A stretch of DNA of 64,000 nucleotides from the NCBI GenBank assembly GCA_028673005.1, contig CM054116.1:147495173-147559172 (forward strand). Direction: 5' to 3'. Positions 33,391-43,562 of this stretch are shown piece by piece. Within the stretch, counting starts at the first letter, position 1, and each line of letters begins with the position of its first letter. A program made the translations under genes and the position numbers. The notes under the pieces are model-generated. The model was not told the DNA's origin and made no database searches. It saw nothing but the letters and a program-made list of their open reading frames with translations. Source of the stretch: Tanypteryx hageni. Lineage: Eukaryota; Arthropoda; Insecta; Odonata; Petaluridae.

Positions 33391-33559
33391 AAAATATGCA
33401 AAACTGTCAGAAGTGTCAAAAAAGCTTACGATTTTGTATTGTATATTCACGTGTCTCTTCGGCACCCCCAGCGGCTCGCCAAACTCTGATAAGGTGCGTA
33501 TTGCTATATACAGTATATATGTAGATTATGAGAGGCTTTCGTTAATGATATATCGCACG

Positions 33560-34195
33560 AAAGTTGTCAGCCTACCGGGGAGTATCGGAAGCCATTCAAC
33601 ATAATGGAGGCAAATGGGAAAACCAGCGTTTCGTGAAATTCAGCAGCACCTGCATGAATGGTTGGTGGCGGAAGATGTGGCCGGACTGCGGATAATTTGA
33701 GAATGTTGAGCCTTCTATTACGGGTGACATGGTTCAACCGGTCAACCAAAGTATGCTACAGGAAGTCGAAGTTGACGATGCGAAATAGTTGCTGCATTCT
33801 CATGAGGCCATAGAGGAATTGAAGGAGTATACTGTGGAGCAGAGAGAAGACGATGATGCCCAAGAAGATACAAAGAACTTGATGACAGACTTGTTGACAG
33901 ATGGCACCATCAAGATCAACGATCTCCTCGAAACCTTTCCGAAGAATGGCCGAGATAGGAGGCTCGGCAGCGCAGTGAAGAGCTCTTTGCCTTCTACCGG
34001 GATATGTATCAGGAGGAGATACTGCGGGGAAACGCAATCTAAGTTCAGCAACATCCACCAGTGCAGCCAAATAAGAGAGGAAGATGCATTTATTGTAAAG
34101 ACTCTAAATCAATGTATTACTGCCAAAAGTGTTTGAAGTATATCTGCCTTAAACATGCATCAATGATGTGCAGTGATTGCATTGATTACAAGTAA
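33560..34195 (+). pseudogene. Probable piggyBac transposase C-terminal remnant
   Basis: Frames at 33780-34195 are degenerate. An acidic stretch TVEQREDDDAQEDTKNLMTD is followed, in another frame, by RGRCIYCKDSKSMYYCQKCL, then KYICLKHASMMCSDCIDYK and a stop at 34193-34195. C-x2-C...C-x2-C...H...C-x2-C is the kind of Cys-rich domain that ends piggyBac transposases and binds the transposon ends. Position just inside the right TTAA-flanked terminus supports this. The catalytic core is not recognisable and at least one frameshift (near 33960) and one stop interrupt it. Confidence 0.55.
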
Positions 34196-34442
34196 ATTTC
34201 TGTGCGATTTTTTTAAAATTCATATTGCAAATTTTTGGAATTTTTAAATAAGATCGGTTTTAAAAGAATTTTTTAGAGAAACTTTTATATTAGATATATA
34301 TGTAATGAAGTATAACAAAGAGCAAATTTCATGCTGTATTCTCTAACGCTTCATTTTTTACAAGCCATTTTGTTACCTGGGTCCCTTGGACCCAACGTTA
34401 CCACTGGCGGGATTAAATCTCACGTTACCACTGAAGGGTTAA

Positions 34443-34926
34443 AACAATGTTAAAATAACCTCTTACGGAGCTGTTTTATATAGCGCTCCGTTCTCCAGAA
34501 ACGCACATAGAGCGTAAATCGAATCGACGTATTATATCGAAGCAGTTTTCATAAGAGTCAATGATTTGAGGAGGAATGCGTGCAGGGGTTTAGGACCGTT
34601 CGGCAAAACCGATTCGGCGCCAGCATAGGACAAAATAATATACAAAATGGATGATTATATGTGAAATTTCTCACACAAACAGTTTTGTTTATCTACTCGG
34701 ATGAAGTCATAGATTACACTTTACGGATATTTTTACCATTTAAAAAAATCTCTCATGATCTGTGATAAGACAAAGAAATGGAAAATCGAAAGTCCATATT
34801 TCCGGATCAAGGATATTTTCCAGGATAAGCCAAAATTGCTGGAGTATTCCGGACGAGGGATTTTCTCGGACCATATAATTCCGGATTAGATATGGCATTG
34901 CTCGTAATAGGTATCTTGTAGAAACG
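34443..34926. other. Unassigned DNA
   Basis: Moderately CpG-containing at 34460-34620, otherwise AT-rich. No gene seen. Confidence 0.4.
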
Positions 34927-34927
34927 A

Positions 34928-34993
<66 letters not shown>

Positions 34994-34994
34994 T
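34927..34994 (+). repeat. (TA)n(CA)n microsatellite
   Basis: About 45 bp of TA dinucleotides followed by about 20 bp of CA dinucleotides. Confidence 0.95.
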
Positions 34995-35424
34995 ACAACG
35001 GAGAGTAGTTTTTTCTATGCGATATACTAAAAAATGGATCAAACAGTTTTCATTTTAAAATTCATCGCATAATAAATTTTGATGTCGTTATCAATGATAG
35101 ACCAACTCTGCGCCTCAAAAATAACTATATGGCGTCCGGTGACATAATATACCGAGCGTTACGCCCCTCGAGCAGCGAGCTTCCCACACTATTCTGACGT
35201 CATTCGACGATCTTCAATACGCGAATCCATCTGCTCAACAATCTCCGCTCCCACATCCCTTTGACTCACAAGGTGACCGTCTGGTGCAGGACCATTCCAA
35301 GCGTGGTACAAGGTGAATCTCAGAGGACTACCAAAAAAGTTGATTTTGTTTCAAGGCAAGTTTATTAGATAACGAAAAGGAGTGCTGGTACCAAGAATTT
35401 AATGAAAATATTCAAGGGTTACTG
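34995..35424. other. Unassigned DNA
   Basis: A slightly GC-richer patch at 35140-35300. No domain, RNA or element end seen. Confidence 0.4.
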
Positions 35425-35432
35425 GTCTAGTG

Positions 35433-35677
35433 CAGTGGTTGGCAACCTTTTTTGATGGCGGGTCAATTAAAGGTTTTTGGGAAATGCGATGGGTCAATTA
35501 AAACATTTAACTGAAAAGAAAAATCAACCCTGGATGTTTCTATAAGCTATATTTAGCAATTGAATTATTCTCTTATTTTCAAAACGTTAACCCTTCTGAA
35601 CATGTTTACCTTTGTGGGTCACCCAAATCGTGATGGCGGGTCACTCATTGACCCGCGGATCAGGTTGCCGACCGCTG
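35433..35677. mobile_element. hAT MITE with 8-bp target duplication
   Basis: The left end CAGTGGTTGGCAACCTTTTT and the reverse complement of the right end, CAGCGGTCGGCAACCTGATC, are typical hAT termini. GGCGGGTCA motifs lie inside both. Flanks GTCTAGTG (35425-35432) and ATCTAGTG (35678-35685) match at 7 of 8 positions. Length 245 bp, no coding capacity. Confidence 0.9.
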
Positions 35678-35685
35678 ATCTAGTG

Positions 35686-36649
35686 GATTGCCCTCACACA
35701 CTTATTTTGTGAAGGCCATATACATATATAATTTAGAAATATCTGGCAGGCCGCATGTCACAATAATGTGTCTGAATATTTTACCGGTACTTAAAGAATA
35801 TAATTCGAAATTATATATAGGTATTTTAATTAAAAACAAATTATCAAACAAAAGATTAGACCTTTATATATTGTTTCTTATCTTTTAGTTGCTCCTTGAT
35901 CGTCTATTCCATCCGCTAATGGACAGAATTTAGGTAAAGATAGAATTCTGGAGTCAGCAGAGCGCATAGTTGAAAATGGTCCGAAAACAGCACCACATAA
36001 GCTGTTAAATACTTATTAATGCAAACAAATACATTACTGTATAGGTTATAAGCGAATGAATGCGAGAAATATGGCGCAACGCATTTCGCGCCGTTTACTT
36101 CCCTTCGAGTATAAACGCAGAAAGCACTCGTCACACGATTCTCTTTTGAGAAAAACCGGAATAATTGATTTGAAGGTAATTTGCCCGAATGTGTCCCATT
36201 TTCAAAATATTTCCCGACCGAGCGAAATAACGCGAGTTTTAACGTTTCTACCAAGTATTATAATATGAACGGAAAACTGGCAATCCTGATTTATCGATGA
36301 TAGCCAGTTATGGGAACTGTCTGCTCCGATAAGCTACTCAAACACAAACGAAGACACGGATAGATGTAGGTCTTCATGCAATGAAGGTATCCCTAGAAAA
36401 ATTTTGAACACTCAAGTACAAGACATCCTTTAAAAAAAAACTAATTACCATAAACGTTTCTTTTGTTCATCTCTACAGCTTCTTAAAATAAATTATTTCC
36501 TCTATAGAATATTTCAAGAGCCAAAGTAAAAACTTCATTCACTGTTTCCAGCAAAAGATTGTTTCCATCCGAATATTTCACTATCGGCTTCTAATTTGGT
36601 ATAAATCCCGAACACCATTTTTCATCTAAATACAAACGGCGACAAAGCG
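35686..36649. other. AT-rich DNA, no gene supported
   Basis: The frames at 35688-35888 and 35916-36268 have no recognisable domain. No transposon ends seen. Confidence 0.45.
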
Positions 36650-37410
36650 GCTAACACATGCACACACGGGGCGGACGGAATACACAAATAGGATATTGCT
36701 ATCACTCGGTTTCTGTCACTCGACTGTCATTAGGTTTGCGGCGATCGAACTTTATATTTCCGCGATTTACGGCGAAAGACCTCTTGCAATCGTCGCCGCT
36801 AAAAGATTTCACTCGTTTGAAAGTAACGGACGGTCACTATGGACTCGGGAAAGAGAGAGAGAGAGAGAAACAGAGAGAAAGGGAGAAACAGAGAGAAAGG
36901 GAGAAAAAGAGAGGAGAGAAAGAGAGGGCAAAAATGAAAGAAAATATCGCCGGAATAGGGATTTCCACGACTCCATTAGAAATGGCGAAGACAAAGATCG
37001 TTCGCAAGAGAGCCTAAAAGAGAGACGTGGGTATTTGAGAAGGCAGTGGCGTAGGGGTGATTGCGTATCTCACGCCGACCGACCTGAAGCCAGATGGCCG
37101 CCTCTTTTCTGCTGCTGCCCACGATGTCCTCGGATCACGTCTCCCCTTCCAAACAGCGAGCACGACGCCACTGAAAATACGCGCGGCACGGGACGAAAAT
37201 AGCGCCGCCTTTCGTGGTGGAGGGAGTTAGGGGAGGATGAGGTGGAGAGGGGGAAGGAGTTAGGAGAGGTGGAGAGGGGGAAGGAGTTTGGAGAGGAGGA
37301 GGTGGAGAGGAGGGAGTTAAGGGAGAAGGAGGGAGATAGGGGAGGAGGAGTTGGTGGGGGATGAGTTGGGGAGGAAGGGGGAGGTTTTGAGGCGAGACGG
37401 AACGGCCAAA
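36650..37410. promoter_or_regulatory. CpG-rich island, possible alternative promoter
   Basis: CpG-rich, balanced-GC sequence with a GA-rich run at 36852-36930. On the minus strand, GGC|GTGAGATA around 37068-37075 could act as a donor, so this could be an untranslated first exon of the tensin-like gene, inside its large intron. No coding frame is convincing. Composition is seen; function is inferred. Confidence 0.3.
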
Positions 37411-38096
37411 GGAGAATGGCAGGAGAGGGAGGAAGGAGAGAGGGAGGAAGGAGAGAGGGAGGAAGGAGAGAGGGAGAAAGGAGAGAGGGAGGAAGGAGAG
37501 AGGGAGGAAGGAGAGAGGGAGGAAGGAGAGAGGGAGGAAGGAGAGAGGGAGGAAGGAGAGAGGGAGGAAGGAGAGAGGGAGGGAGGAGAGAGGGAGGGAG
37601 GAGAGAGGGAGGGAGGAGAGAGGGAGGAAGGAGAGAGGGAGGAAGGAGAGAGGGAGGGAGGAGAGAGGGAGGGAGGAGAGAGGGAGGAAGGAGAGAGGGA
37701 GGGAGGAGAGAGGGAGGGAGGAGAGAGGGAGGAAGGAGAGAGGGAGGAAGGAGAGAGGGAGGAAGGAGAGAGGGAGGGAGGAGAGAGGGAGGGAGGAGAG
37801 AGGGAGGGAGGAGAGAGGGAGGAAGGAGAGAGGGAGGAAGGAGCGAGGGAGGGAGGAGAGAGGGAGGAAGGAGAGAGGGAGGAAGGAGAGAGGGAGGGAG
37901 GAGAGAGGGAGGAAGGAGAGAGGGAGGAAGGAGAGAGGGAGGAAGGAGAGCGGGAGGAAGGAGAGAGGAAGGAGAGAGGGAGGGAGGAGAGAGGGAGGGA
38001 GGAGAGAGGGAGGAAGGAGAGCGGGAGGAAGGAGAGAGGGAGGAGGGAGAGAGGGAGGAGGGAGAGAGGGAGGAGGGAGAGAGGGAGGGTTGGAGA
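37411..38096 (+). repeat. 15-bp polypurine minisatellite
   Basis: About 40-45 tandem copies of GAGAGAGGGAGGAAG, with a common variant GAGAGAGGGAGGGAG. The period is exact from about 37426 to 37965, then shifts slightly. Since 15 is a multiple of 3, all frames stay open, which explains the false 230-360 residue frames of Pro/Ser/Leu or Glu/Gly/Arg. Confidence 0.97.
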
Positions 38097-38640
38097 AGAA
38101 GAGAGCTCTTGTGAGAAGCGATAACGTGGCAAGAGAATACGAGTACACGCACGATTAGGACGATTTACATCGATATTTTTGCTAACTGGTATGAAAATTA
38201 ACATCGTTTTCAACGATTCTGTGCATCGGAAAAATACGCCATTTACATATAATAAGGTGTCTTTTGAAAGGCCAAAATACTTTATCGAGAAAGACATTTG
38301 TCAATCTGCTTCGTATAAATTATTAAATTCAGGCAGCTAGACATTTGATTCGTTTGTTCATTTGTTTAAACTAGTTTGTAAACAGAACTCGAGAGCTTTT
38401 CAAGTTGATTTTATAGCAACTACATATAAGAAAGATGAGGCCGCCGTGGAGCGATCCCATACATAGTATATAAGGCCCGCCCGCCAACCAGCCCACAGCC
38501 GCCCACTCTATTTTATTTAATCACTTTGATACGACTCCGCGGTGAAGATTTTCAATGATATTATTATCCGCATGAACTTCAATTTTCTCCCGTAGAGAGC
38601 TCCTCGACAAGTCCTTCACTATATTTCTGAAAAAATATAC
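38097..38640. other. Spacer between minisatellite and CR1 element
   Basis: A TATATAAGGCCCGCCCGCC sequence at 38468 looks like a plus-strand TATA-type promoter with GC-rich flank. No transcript start or coding frame supports it. The rest is AT-rich. Confidence 0.35.
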
Positions 38641-39290
38641 ATCTACATGTTACCCTGCAATTCACCTAATTGGTGGGTGGCGGGGGGTGCAATGCACCAA
38701 AACCTATCTAAAGATTGTCTATCGCAGGTTGAAATTTTCTATTGTGATCTCGTATTGACCTCGGAAAGAACGAGCCTAGATAACGCTCCGTCCTACAATC
38801 GATCTCACGTATCTTATCGTCACGGTCGTTTCTACCTTGAGTTCAATCTACGATCCTCCAGTGGTCCCAGTTCAAATCCCTCAATAATGAGGTGACGCTT
38901 TCCTTATGTTCGTCCTTTTGTTTTACGAATCTGGCTGTTCTGCGCTGCACTCTTTGTAATTGAAATATGTCCCCTTCACGTACGGATCCTATATGCATGA
39001 GGCGTATTCCACTTGTGGTCTTACCAGTGATAAGTAACGTCTTTCACGTACTTTTCTGTAGTGTTCCGTACTATTCTACTTATGAAAGCCAGTTTCTTGT
39101 TGGCCGCGCTTATAACTCGACTAATGTGCATGTCCCACGAAAGATCTCGACAAATGGTTACTGCTAAATATTTTACATACTCAGCTGCTTGAATATTTAT
39201 TCCATCTATTTTATACTCGAAAGCTACTTCTATGTTCTTACTTTTCCAGAACGTAACTGCGGCACATTTAGTGCAATTAATTTCAATTTG

Positions 39291-39974
39291 CTATTCTTTG
39301 CACCACGCTGAAATGGCTCTTAAGTATTCACGCAGCGACTGATGGTCCTCCTGTTTTTTTATTTCTTTATGTAGAACGGTGTCATCGGCAAAAAGTCTAA
39401 TTTTACTACGAACTACCGAGCAGATATCATTTACATAGATTAAGAAAAGTAGAGGGCCCAATACACTTCCATAAGGAATACACGACGCAACTTTAACGGA
39501 GGAAGAGTATTTCCCATCGATGACAACTATTTGTTCTCTATTCGAGAGGAAGTCTCTCACCCAACTGACAACTTTTGGATTGATACCATACTGTCCTAAC
39601 TTCACAATTAATTTCTTATGAGATACTTTATCAAACGCCTTCCTGAAGTCAATACATATGGCATCGACCTGAGTATTTTTCTCTCCGCATCGCAACAAAT
39701 CATCCACGAACAGGCCGAGCTGCGTTTCGCATGATCTACCTCTCCGGAATTCGTGCTGCCATCCGCTAAGCAATGAGTGTCTATCTAAATAGCACATTTC
39801 AGAACTAAAGATTATGTGCTCAAGTATCTTGCACGATAATGAAGTTAGGAAAATTGGCCTATAATTTTCGGGGTTCTCTTTATCGCCGCCCTTATGGATG
39901 GGCGTAACTTGTGCCACCTTCCAATCTTTAGGAACGACACCTTCCGTAATGGATTTCTCGAATATAATTTTCAT
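39291..39974 (-). pseudogene. CR1-like reverse transcriptase (ORF2 part)
   Basis: The frame reads SITEGVVPKDWKVAQVTPIH, then NYRPIFLTSLSCKILEHII, LSGWQHEFRRGRSCETQL, AICIDFRKAFDKVSHKKL, SVLGPLLFLIYVND and IRLFADDTVL with the catalytic FADD. Motifs 1 to 5 are present in order. A stop follows SAWCKE at 39293-39291, after which the thumb and C-terminal part (FWKSKNIEVAF, YVKYLAVTI, WDMHISRVISAANKKLAFIS) continue to about 39020. Frame breaks also occur upstream around 39980-40500. Confidence 0.9.
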
Positions 39975-40524
39975 ATATGGCGTATTTCATAAGCTAACTC
40001 TTTCAGTACACGCGCGGGAATTTTCTCCGGCTCAGGAGATTTATTTGGTTTAACTGAATGAAGTTGGAGCGCGTTACCATTTTCGGAAAATATCAAATCT
40101 TCCATCGAGTCTCCCTGATGCATAGGAATAGTGGTTTTACATTCATCGTCATTAGGAGTAAAAGCTTTCTGAAAGTGTTGATTTATTAGGTTTGCTTTCT
40201 CAGCACTATCGTGAACTACATTTCCCGTTTCCGATCTCAGTTACGCAATAGTGGGACCTCTACCTTGGAGTTCTCTGATCTATGACCACAATGCTTTCGG
40301 GTTCTTTTTTCACGTTATCCTGTAAAACTTTATTTTTGTAATTGTTAAACGCATTACGCATTGACACTCTGGCTATGAAGCGCGCCACCTTGTATTGCTA
40401 CCTTAACGTTGCAATCTGTTCGACCGTAGCTGTTGAGGATGTGTTATTTACGCGAGAATGGAGTTATCGTTGCCGTCGGAGAGCGCTCCTAACTTCCTGG
40501 TTGTGCCACCTAGGTTCTGCATTT

Positions 40525-41323
40525 TCACGCTTGCTTGCTTGGAATAAATTTATCTGTGCACTCTCGCATCATATCTCTGAACATGCACCAGGATTCTTCC
40601 GCGTCTGCAATATCTGTTACCTCGAAGAAATTAGTATATATTTTTGGCAGGAAAAACCTAAATCTTGTGAGATCGGCTCCACCGGTATAAAAGAAATTAT
40701 GCCTCCAATCAATTGACGGAAGATTGAAATCGCCCCCGATTATAATGGCTTTATCTTTATTAATCGAACGTAGCGTCGCCACTTGTTTCTCTAGATAATA
40801 AATAGTTTCCACGCTCGCATTTGATGGCCTATAAAGGCGCATATATTTACAGTTTTACAGTCGCTCCCTTTCACACTACACCAAACACTTTCGAATTCGT
40901 CGTCATTAATCTATATTGGGTAACATCGATTTGTGGTAAAACTACTTACCAAGCCAATGAAGAGAGAGAGAGAGCTTTTCTAAAAACGCTATAGCCAGGA
41001 GGAAAGATCTCCTGACTGGCTATGTCCGCCGTTAGCCAACTTTCTGTACCTATCACTACGTCAGCACGCAGACTACGAATAAAATGTTCAAGTCCGGCCT
41101 CCTTCCTGAGAATGCTGCGGCAATAAACCGTGATGATTTTTAGTTTATCGCTATTACTACGTAACGATGCCTCGCGCGCTACTGAATTATTATTATTATT
41201 TACTGCCTCCTTGTCCTTCCTATTACATCTAATATTTCTATGCTTAGAATGTATTCTACTGTTAATTAACATCGCGTTTATAGTGGTATGACGGTCGGAC
41301 GTATTACTACTATTGACGTGCAT
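40525..41323 (-). pseudogene. CR1-like AP endonuclease (ORF2 N-terminal part)
   Basis: Two minus-strand frames. The first (41323-40946) ends with ADVVIGTESWLTADI, which contains the metal-binding Glu of the endonuclease/exonuclease/phosphatase fold. The second (40842-40525) has LYRPSNASVETIYYLE and KAIIIGGDFNLPSIDW with the GDFN motif. The gap of about 100 bp between them holds the missing middle in broken frame. The enzyme nicks target DNA at the start of LINE integration. Confidence 0.85.
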
Positions 41324-41358
41324 CTCAGCGCTTGGTGAATAATTACCATTCCTTAAAT

Positions 41359-42333
41359 CTAACCTAAAAAAGCCCTAGGATACTCGAACACCCTACGCGC
41401 TACCGCCTTCGCAGCCTCGGCAGTGTAGTGCACTCCAGAACAGTTTAGGGATGCCCTACATGTGTCCAGGACTGGCTTCAGCTCAACGAAGTCCACTCCA
41501 TTGTCCCTACATAAGTCCCACAGCCTACGGTTCAGCCCGACCACTCGGCTCCAAACCATAGAACCGCAGTCCGTCCGATGAACAACTCTACAGATAGTAA
41601 GCCGCACATCAGCAACCGACTCCTCTCGGACACGAGCAACCTCAGTGGCCAAGTCCTTAAATGAACTTAAAACCTCATCGAAACCGCGCTTCGACGCGTC
41701 GTTAATCCCAACATGGGCCACCACCTGCAGCGAGGAGCAACCCGTGCCCAATACCGATGCCCTGAACTTCTTTGTCACTTGGGGCACCGAACCTCCTGGT
41801 ATACACCTGGAGAACACCCGCTCATGAACTCCCTCCCGGCGGACCCTTGACAGTAAAGGCACTACCACACGTAGGACGTTGGAGCTCCCTATTACTAACA
41901 GCCCCCTCTTTCCTCCCGAGCTCCTCTTGGGCCCGGTCCCCACCGAGGAGACGGGAACGGGTGCGGGCTTAACGGCAGTGGAGTCGTCCTCCGATAACAC
42001 CGCAAACCGATTACTAACAGGAAGAGGGTCCACCGAAGTGTTCCCAACTCCCTGCCTCCGCAGCACCATCCCACGATCCCGCCGAGTGGACACTACACAC
42101 CATTCATCGGACTTTAGGACCGGAGGACCCTCGACCCCCGAAGAGGAGCCAGGAGCCTCCCCGATCGCTCTGCCAGATTCCGCACCCAGGCGAACCCGAG
42201 CCGCCATTTTGGCGCGGTTTGCTCTCAGGGAAGAACCCGTACCCCTCCCACGCGCTAAGGCTGCCTCCGACCTTTCCACCCTCTGAAGGAGATCCGCAAC
42301 CACCCTCCCCAGCTCCGTGATCCGAGACCTCAT
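41359..42333 (-). CDS. CR1-type ORF1 with SGNH esterase-like domain
   Basis: An unbroken 324-codon frame starting MRSRITELGRVVADLLQRVE, a short coiled-coil-like helix. The C-terminal half has an SGNH/GDSL-hydrolase layout: LLVIGSSNVLRVV (block I, Ser), VAHVGINDA (block III, G-x-ND), and LNCSGVHYTAEA (block V, Asp replaced by Ser next to the His). Esterase-type ORF1 proteins are known from CR1 and related LINEs, where they may act on membranes or as RNA-binding scaffolds. The loss of the block V Asp may weaken or abolish catalysis. No zinc knuckle is seen. ORF1 is complete although ORF2 downstream is broken. Confidence 0.8.
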   Translation of the reverse strand: MRSRITELGRVVADLLQRVERSEAALARGRGTGSSLRANRAKMAARVRLGAESGRAIGEAPGSSSGVEGPPVLKSDEWCVVSTRRDRGMVLRRQGVGNTSVDPLPVSNRFAVLSEDDSTAVKPAPVPVSSVGTGPKRSSGGKRGLLVIGSSNVLRVVVPLLSRVRREGVHERVFSRCIPGGSVPQVTKKFRASVLGTGCSSLQVVAHVGINDASKRGFDEVLSSFKDLATEVARVREESVADVRLTICRVVHRTDCGSMVWSRVVGLNRRLWDLCRDNGVDFVELKPVLDTCRASLNCSGVHYTAEAAKAVARRVFEYPRAFLG

Positions 42334-42960
42334 GGCCTCGCAACAGCGTCGCGCAAGATGGAGGAAACAGGAGTCCTCGGAGCAGCCTTCCTATCTTCTT
42401 AACGAATCTGTGCTATCTATAAATTATATTTAAACTAACGTAAATATGCGGTTAGCTACTACCTCAAGGTTAAAATCTAGGGTCGAATGCAGGTAAAAAG
42501 CGAAAGGGAAAGAGTGATTCACTATGCAATCAACGTTAGTAAACAGGCAAGAAAGTTGAGCACAAGAGCAATGTAGATCTAGAAACTAAAGAAATACGAA
42601 TGCAAGGAAAAATAGTTAAGAACGGAGATGGTAATAAGCTACTATAAATAAAATGACAAAAAGATTACGGATGGAGCTACTAGGTACTACGATATGGCAA
42701 GAGAAGGATGAGTATAGCGTTAAGTTCAGAGGTCAAATAACTCAACTACAACACAAATAATGTAATAAGATGATATGAATAATAAAAATAGGTAATAAAA
42801 ATATATAAGGAAAGAAATACTAGTTCTACTTAACACAACAATACGGCTACTGCTAAACTACTGCTACTACTACAGGTGTCGCTCGCAGTCTGGTCAGCGC
42901 TCGCAGGAGGGAGTGAAAGGCAAGTCCATCCTCTTCGAGAGCCAGGTAAAGATCGGGCAG

Positions 42961-43562
42961 CAAGCGAAACCGTCGTTAAATGCGAGCAAACCATATCAAA
43001 CTAGCCTAACTTCTCATAAAATATATGGCGGAAATATGTCGATTGAATTAAAGTTCAGCAATTTTGTTTTTCAAGTTTGGTAGATCTTTCTAAATTCCAT
43101 TCATACAAAATTTTTCGTTGGCACCGTCTTTCTCTTTTCAACCTTACTCTTCCTATTAATCAGCTTCTTCGATGAAATGCCGTTATATGGTTTGCATTTC
43201 TGGCTAAACAAACTCTTGGATTATTATAGCAATAGCTCCTTCTACACCGGACACACACACCTATACAAGGGAGGAGGGAAACCTGGTGCAGGCATTAGCC
43301 TACTCTGTACGAATAGCTACAAGGGGGCCAACTGCTCAACGTTCCTCTGAAGGATGGAGCGCTGACTTGCGCGGTTTCCTCAAAGCACACAAGTAGGGGA
43401 CGGTTGAAAAATCTGACCTCCACTGTATTCAAACCTGGAACCGCGATGAAATGCCGTCTAAATACAGGTATCCCTAGATTTACGTGTGTTCGGTTCGAGT
43501 GTTTTCGCACATACGCGATTTTTTCATACTATCATTTTTCGATTTGTTATGAACACGGTATG
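42961..43562. other. Unassigned DNA upstream of CR1 5' end
   Basis: No recognised feature. A minus-strand frame at 43295-43510 has no domain. Confidence 0.4.

Larger units (their letters stand above)
31093..34438 (+). mobile_element. piggyBac-like transposon with TTAA flanks
   Basis: Flanked by TTAA at 31089-31092 and 34439-34442, the target duplication diagnostic of piggyBac. The left end is CCCCTCAAGCCTGGAGGAGA. The right end in reverse complement starts CCCTTCAGTGGTAACGTGAG, and both continue into GATTTA and AATCCC-x-CC. A Cys-rich C-terminal piece at 34050-34193 fits a piggyBac protein. Inside are a 5'-inverted Jockey LINE (31800-32700) and a Helitron-family block (33312-33390), so the element is old and dead. 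Confidence 0.75.
38641..42960 (-). mobile_element. Nearly full-length CR1-like LINE
   Basis: On the minus strand the order is a GC-richer 5' region (about 42960-42334), ORF1 (42333-41359), endonuclease (about 41323-40525), reverse transcriptase (39974-39291) and a 3' UTR. The last contains CACCCACCAATTAGGTGAAT and GCAGGGTAACATG at 38684-38648. ORF1 is intact while ORF2 carries stops and frameshifts, so the copy is dead but fairly young. Its 4.3-kb length is close to a complete CR1. The exact 3' end and target duplication were not determined. Confidence 0.8.

Noticed and set aside
33789..34136. Host gene exon on the plus strand (acidic 115-codon frame)
   Set aside because: It lies just inside the right piggyBac end and leads into a Cys-rich tail typical of that family; a frameshift and stop also argue against a live exon.
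37070..38297. Open frames of 230-360 codons rich in Pro/Ser/Leu or Glu/Gly/Arg on both strands
   Set aside because: They follow from a 15-bp tandem repeat whose period is a multiple of three; all frames are open and no domain is present.
38464..38500. Strong plus-strand core promoter (TATATAAGGCCCGCC)
   Set aside because: The TATA-like match alone is not enough: no downstream coding exon or transcript signal is visible on the plus strand.
41645..42286. Plus-strand frames opposite the CR1 ORF1
   Set aside because: Shadow frames of a GC-rich intact ORF1 on the minus strand.
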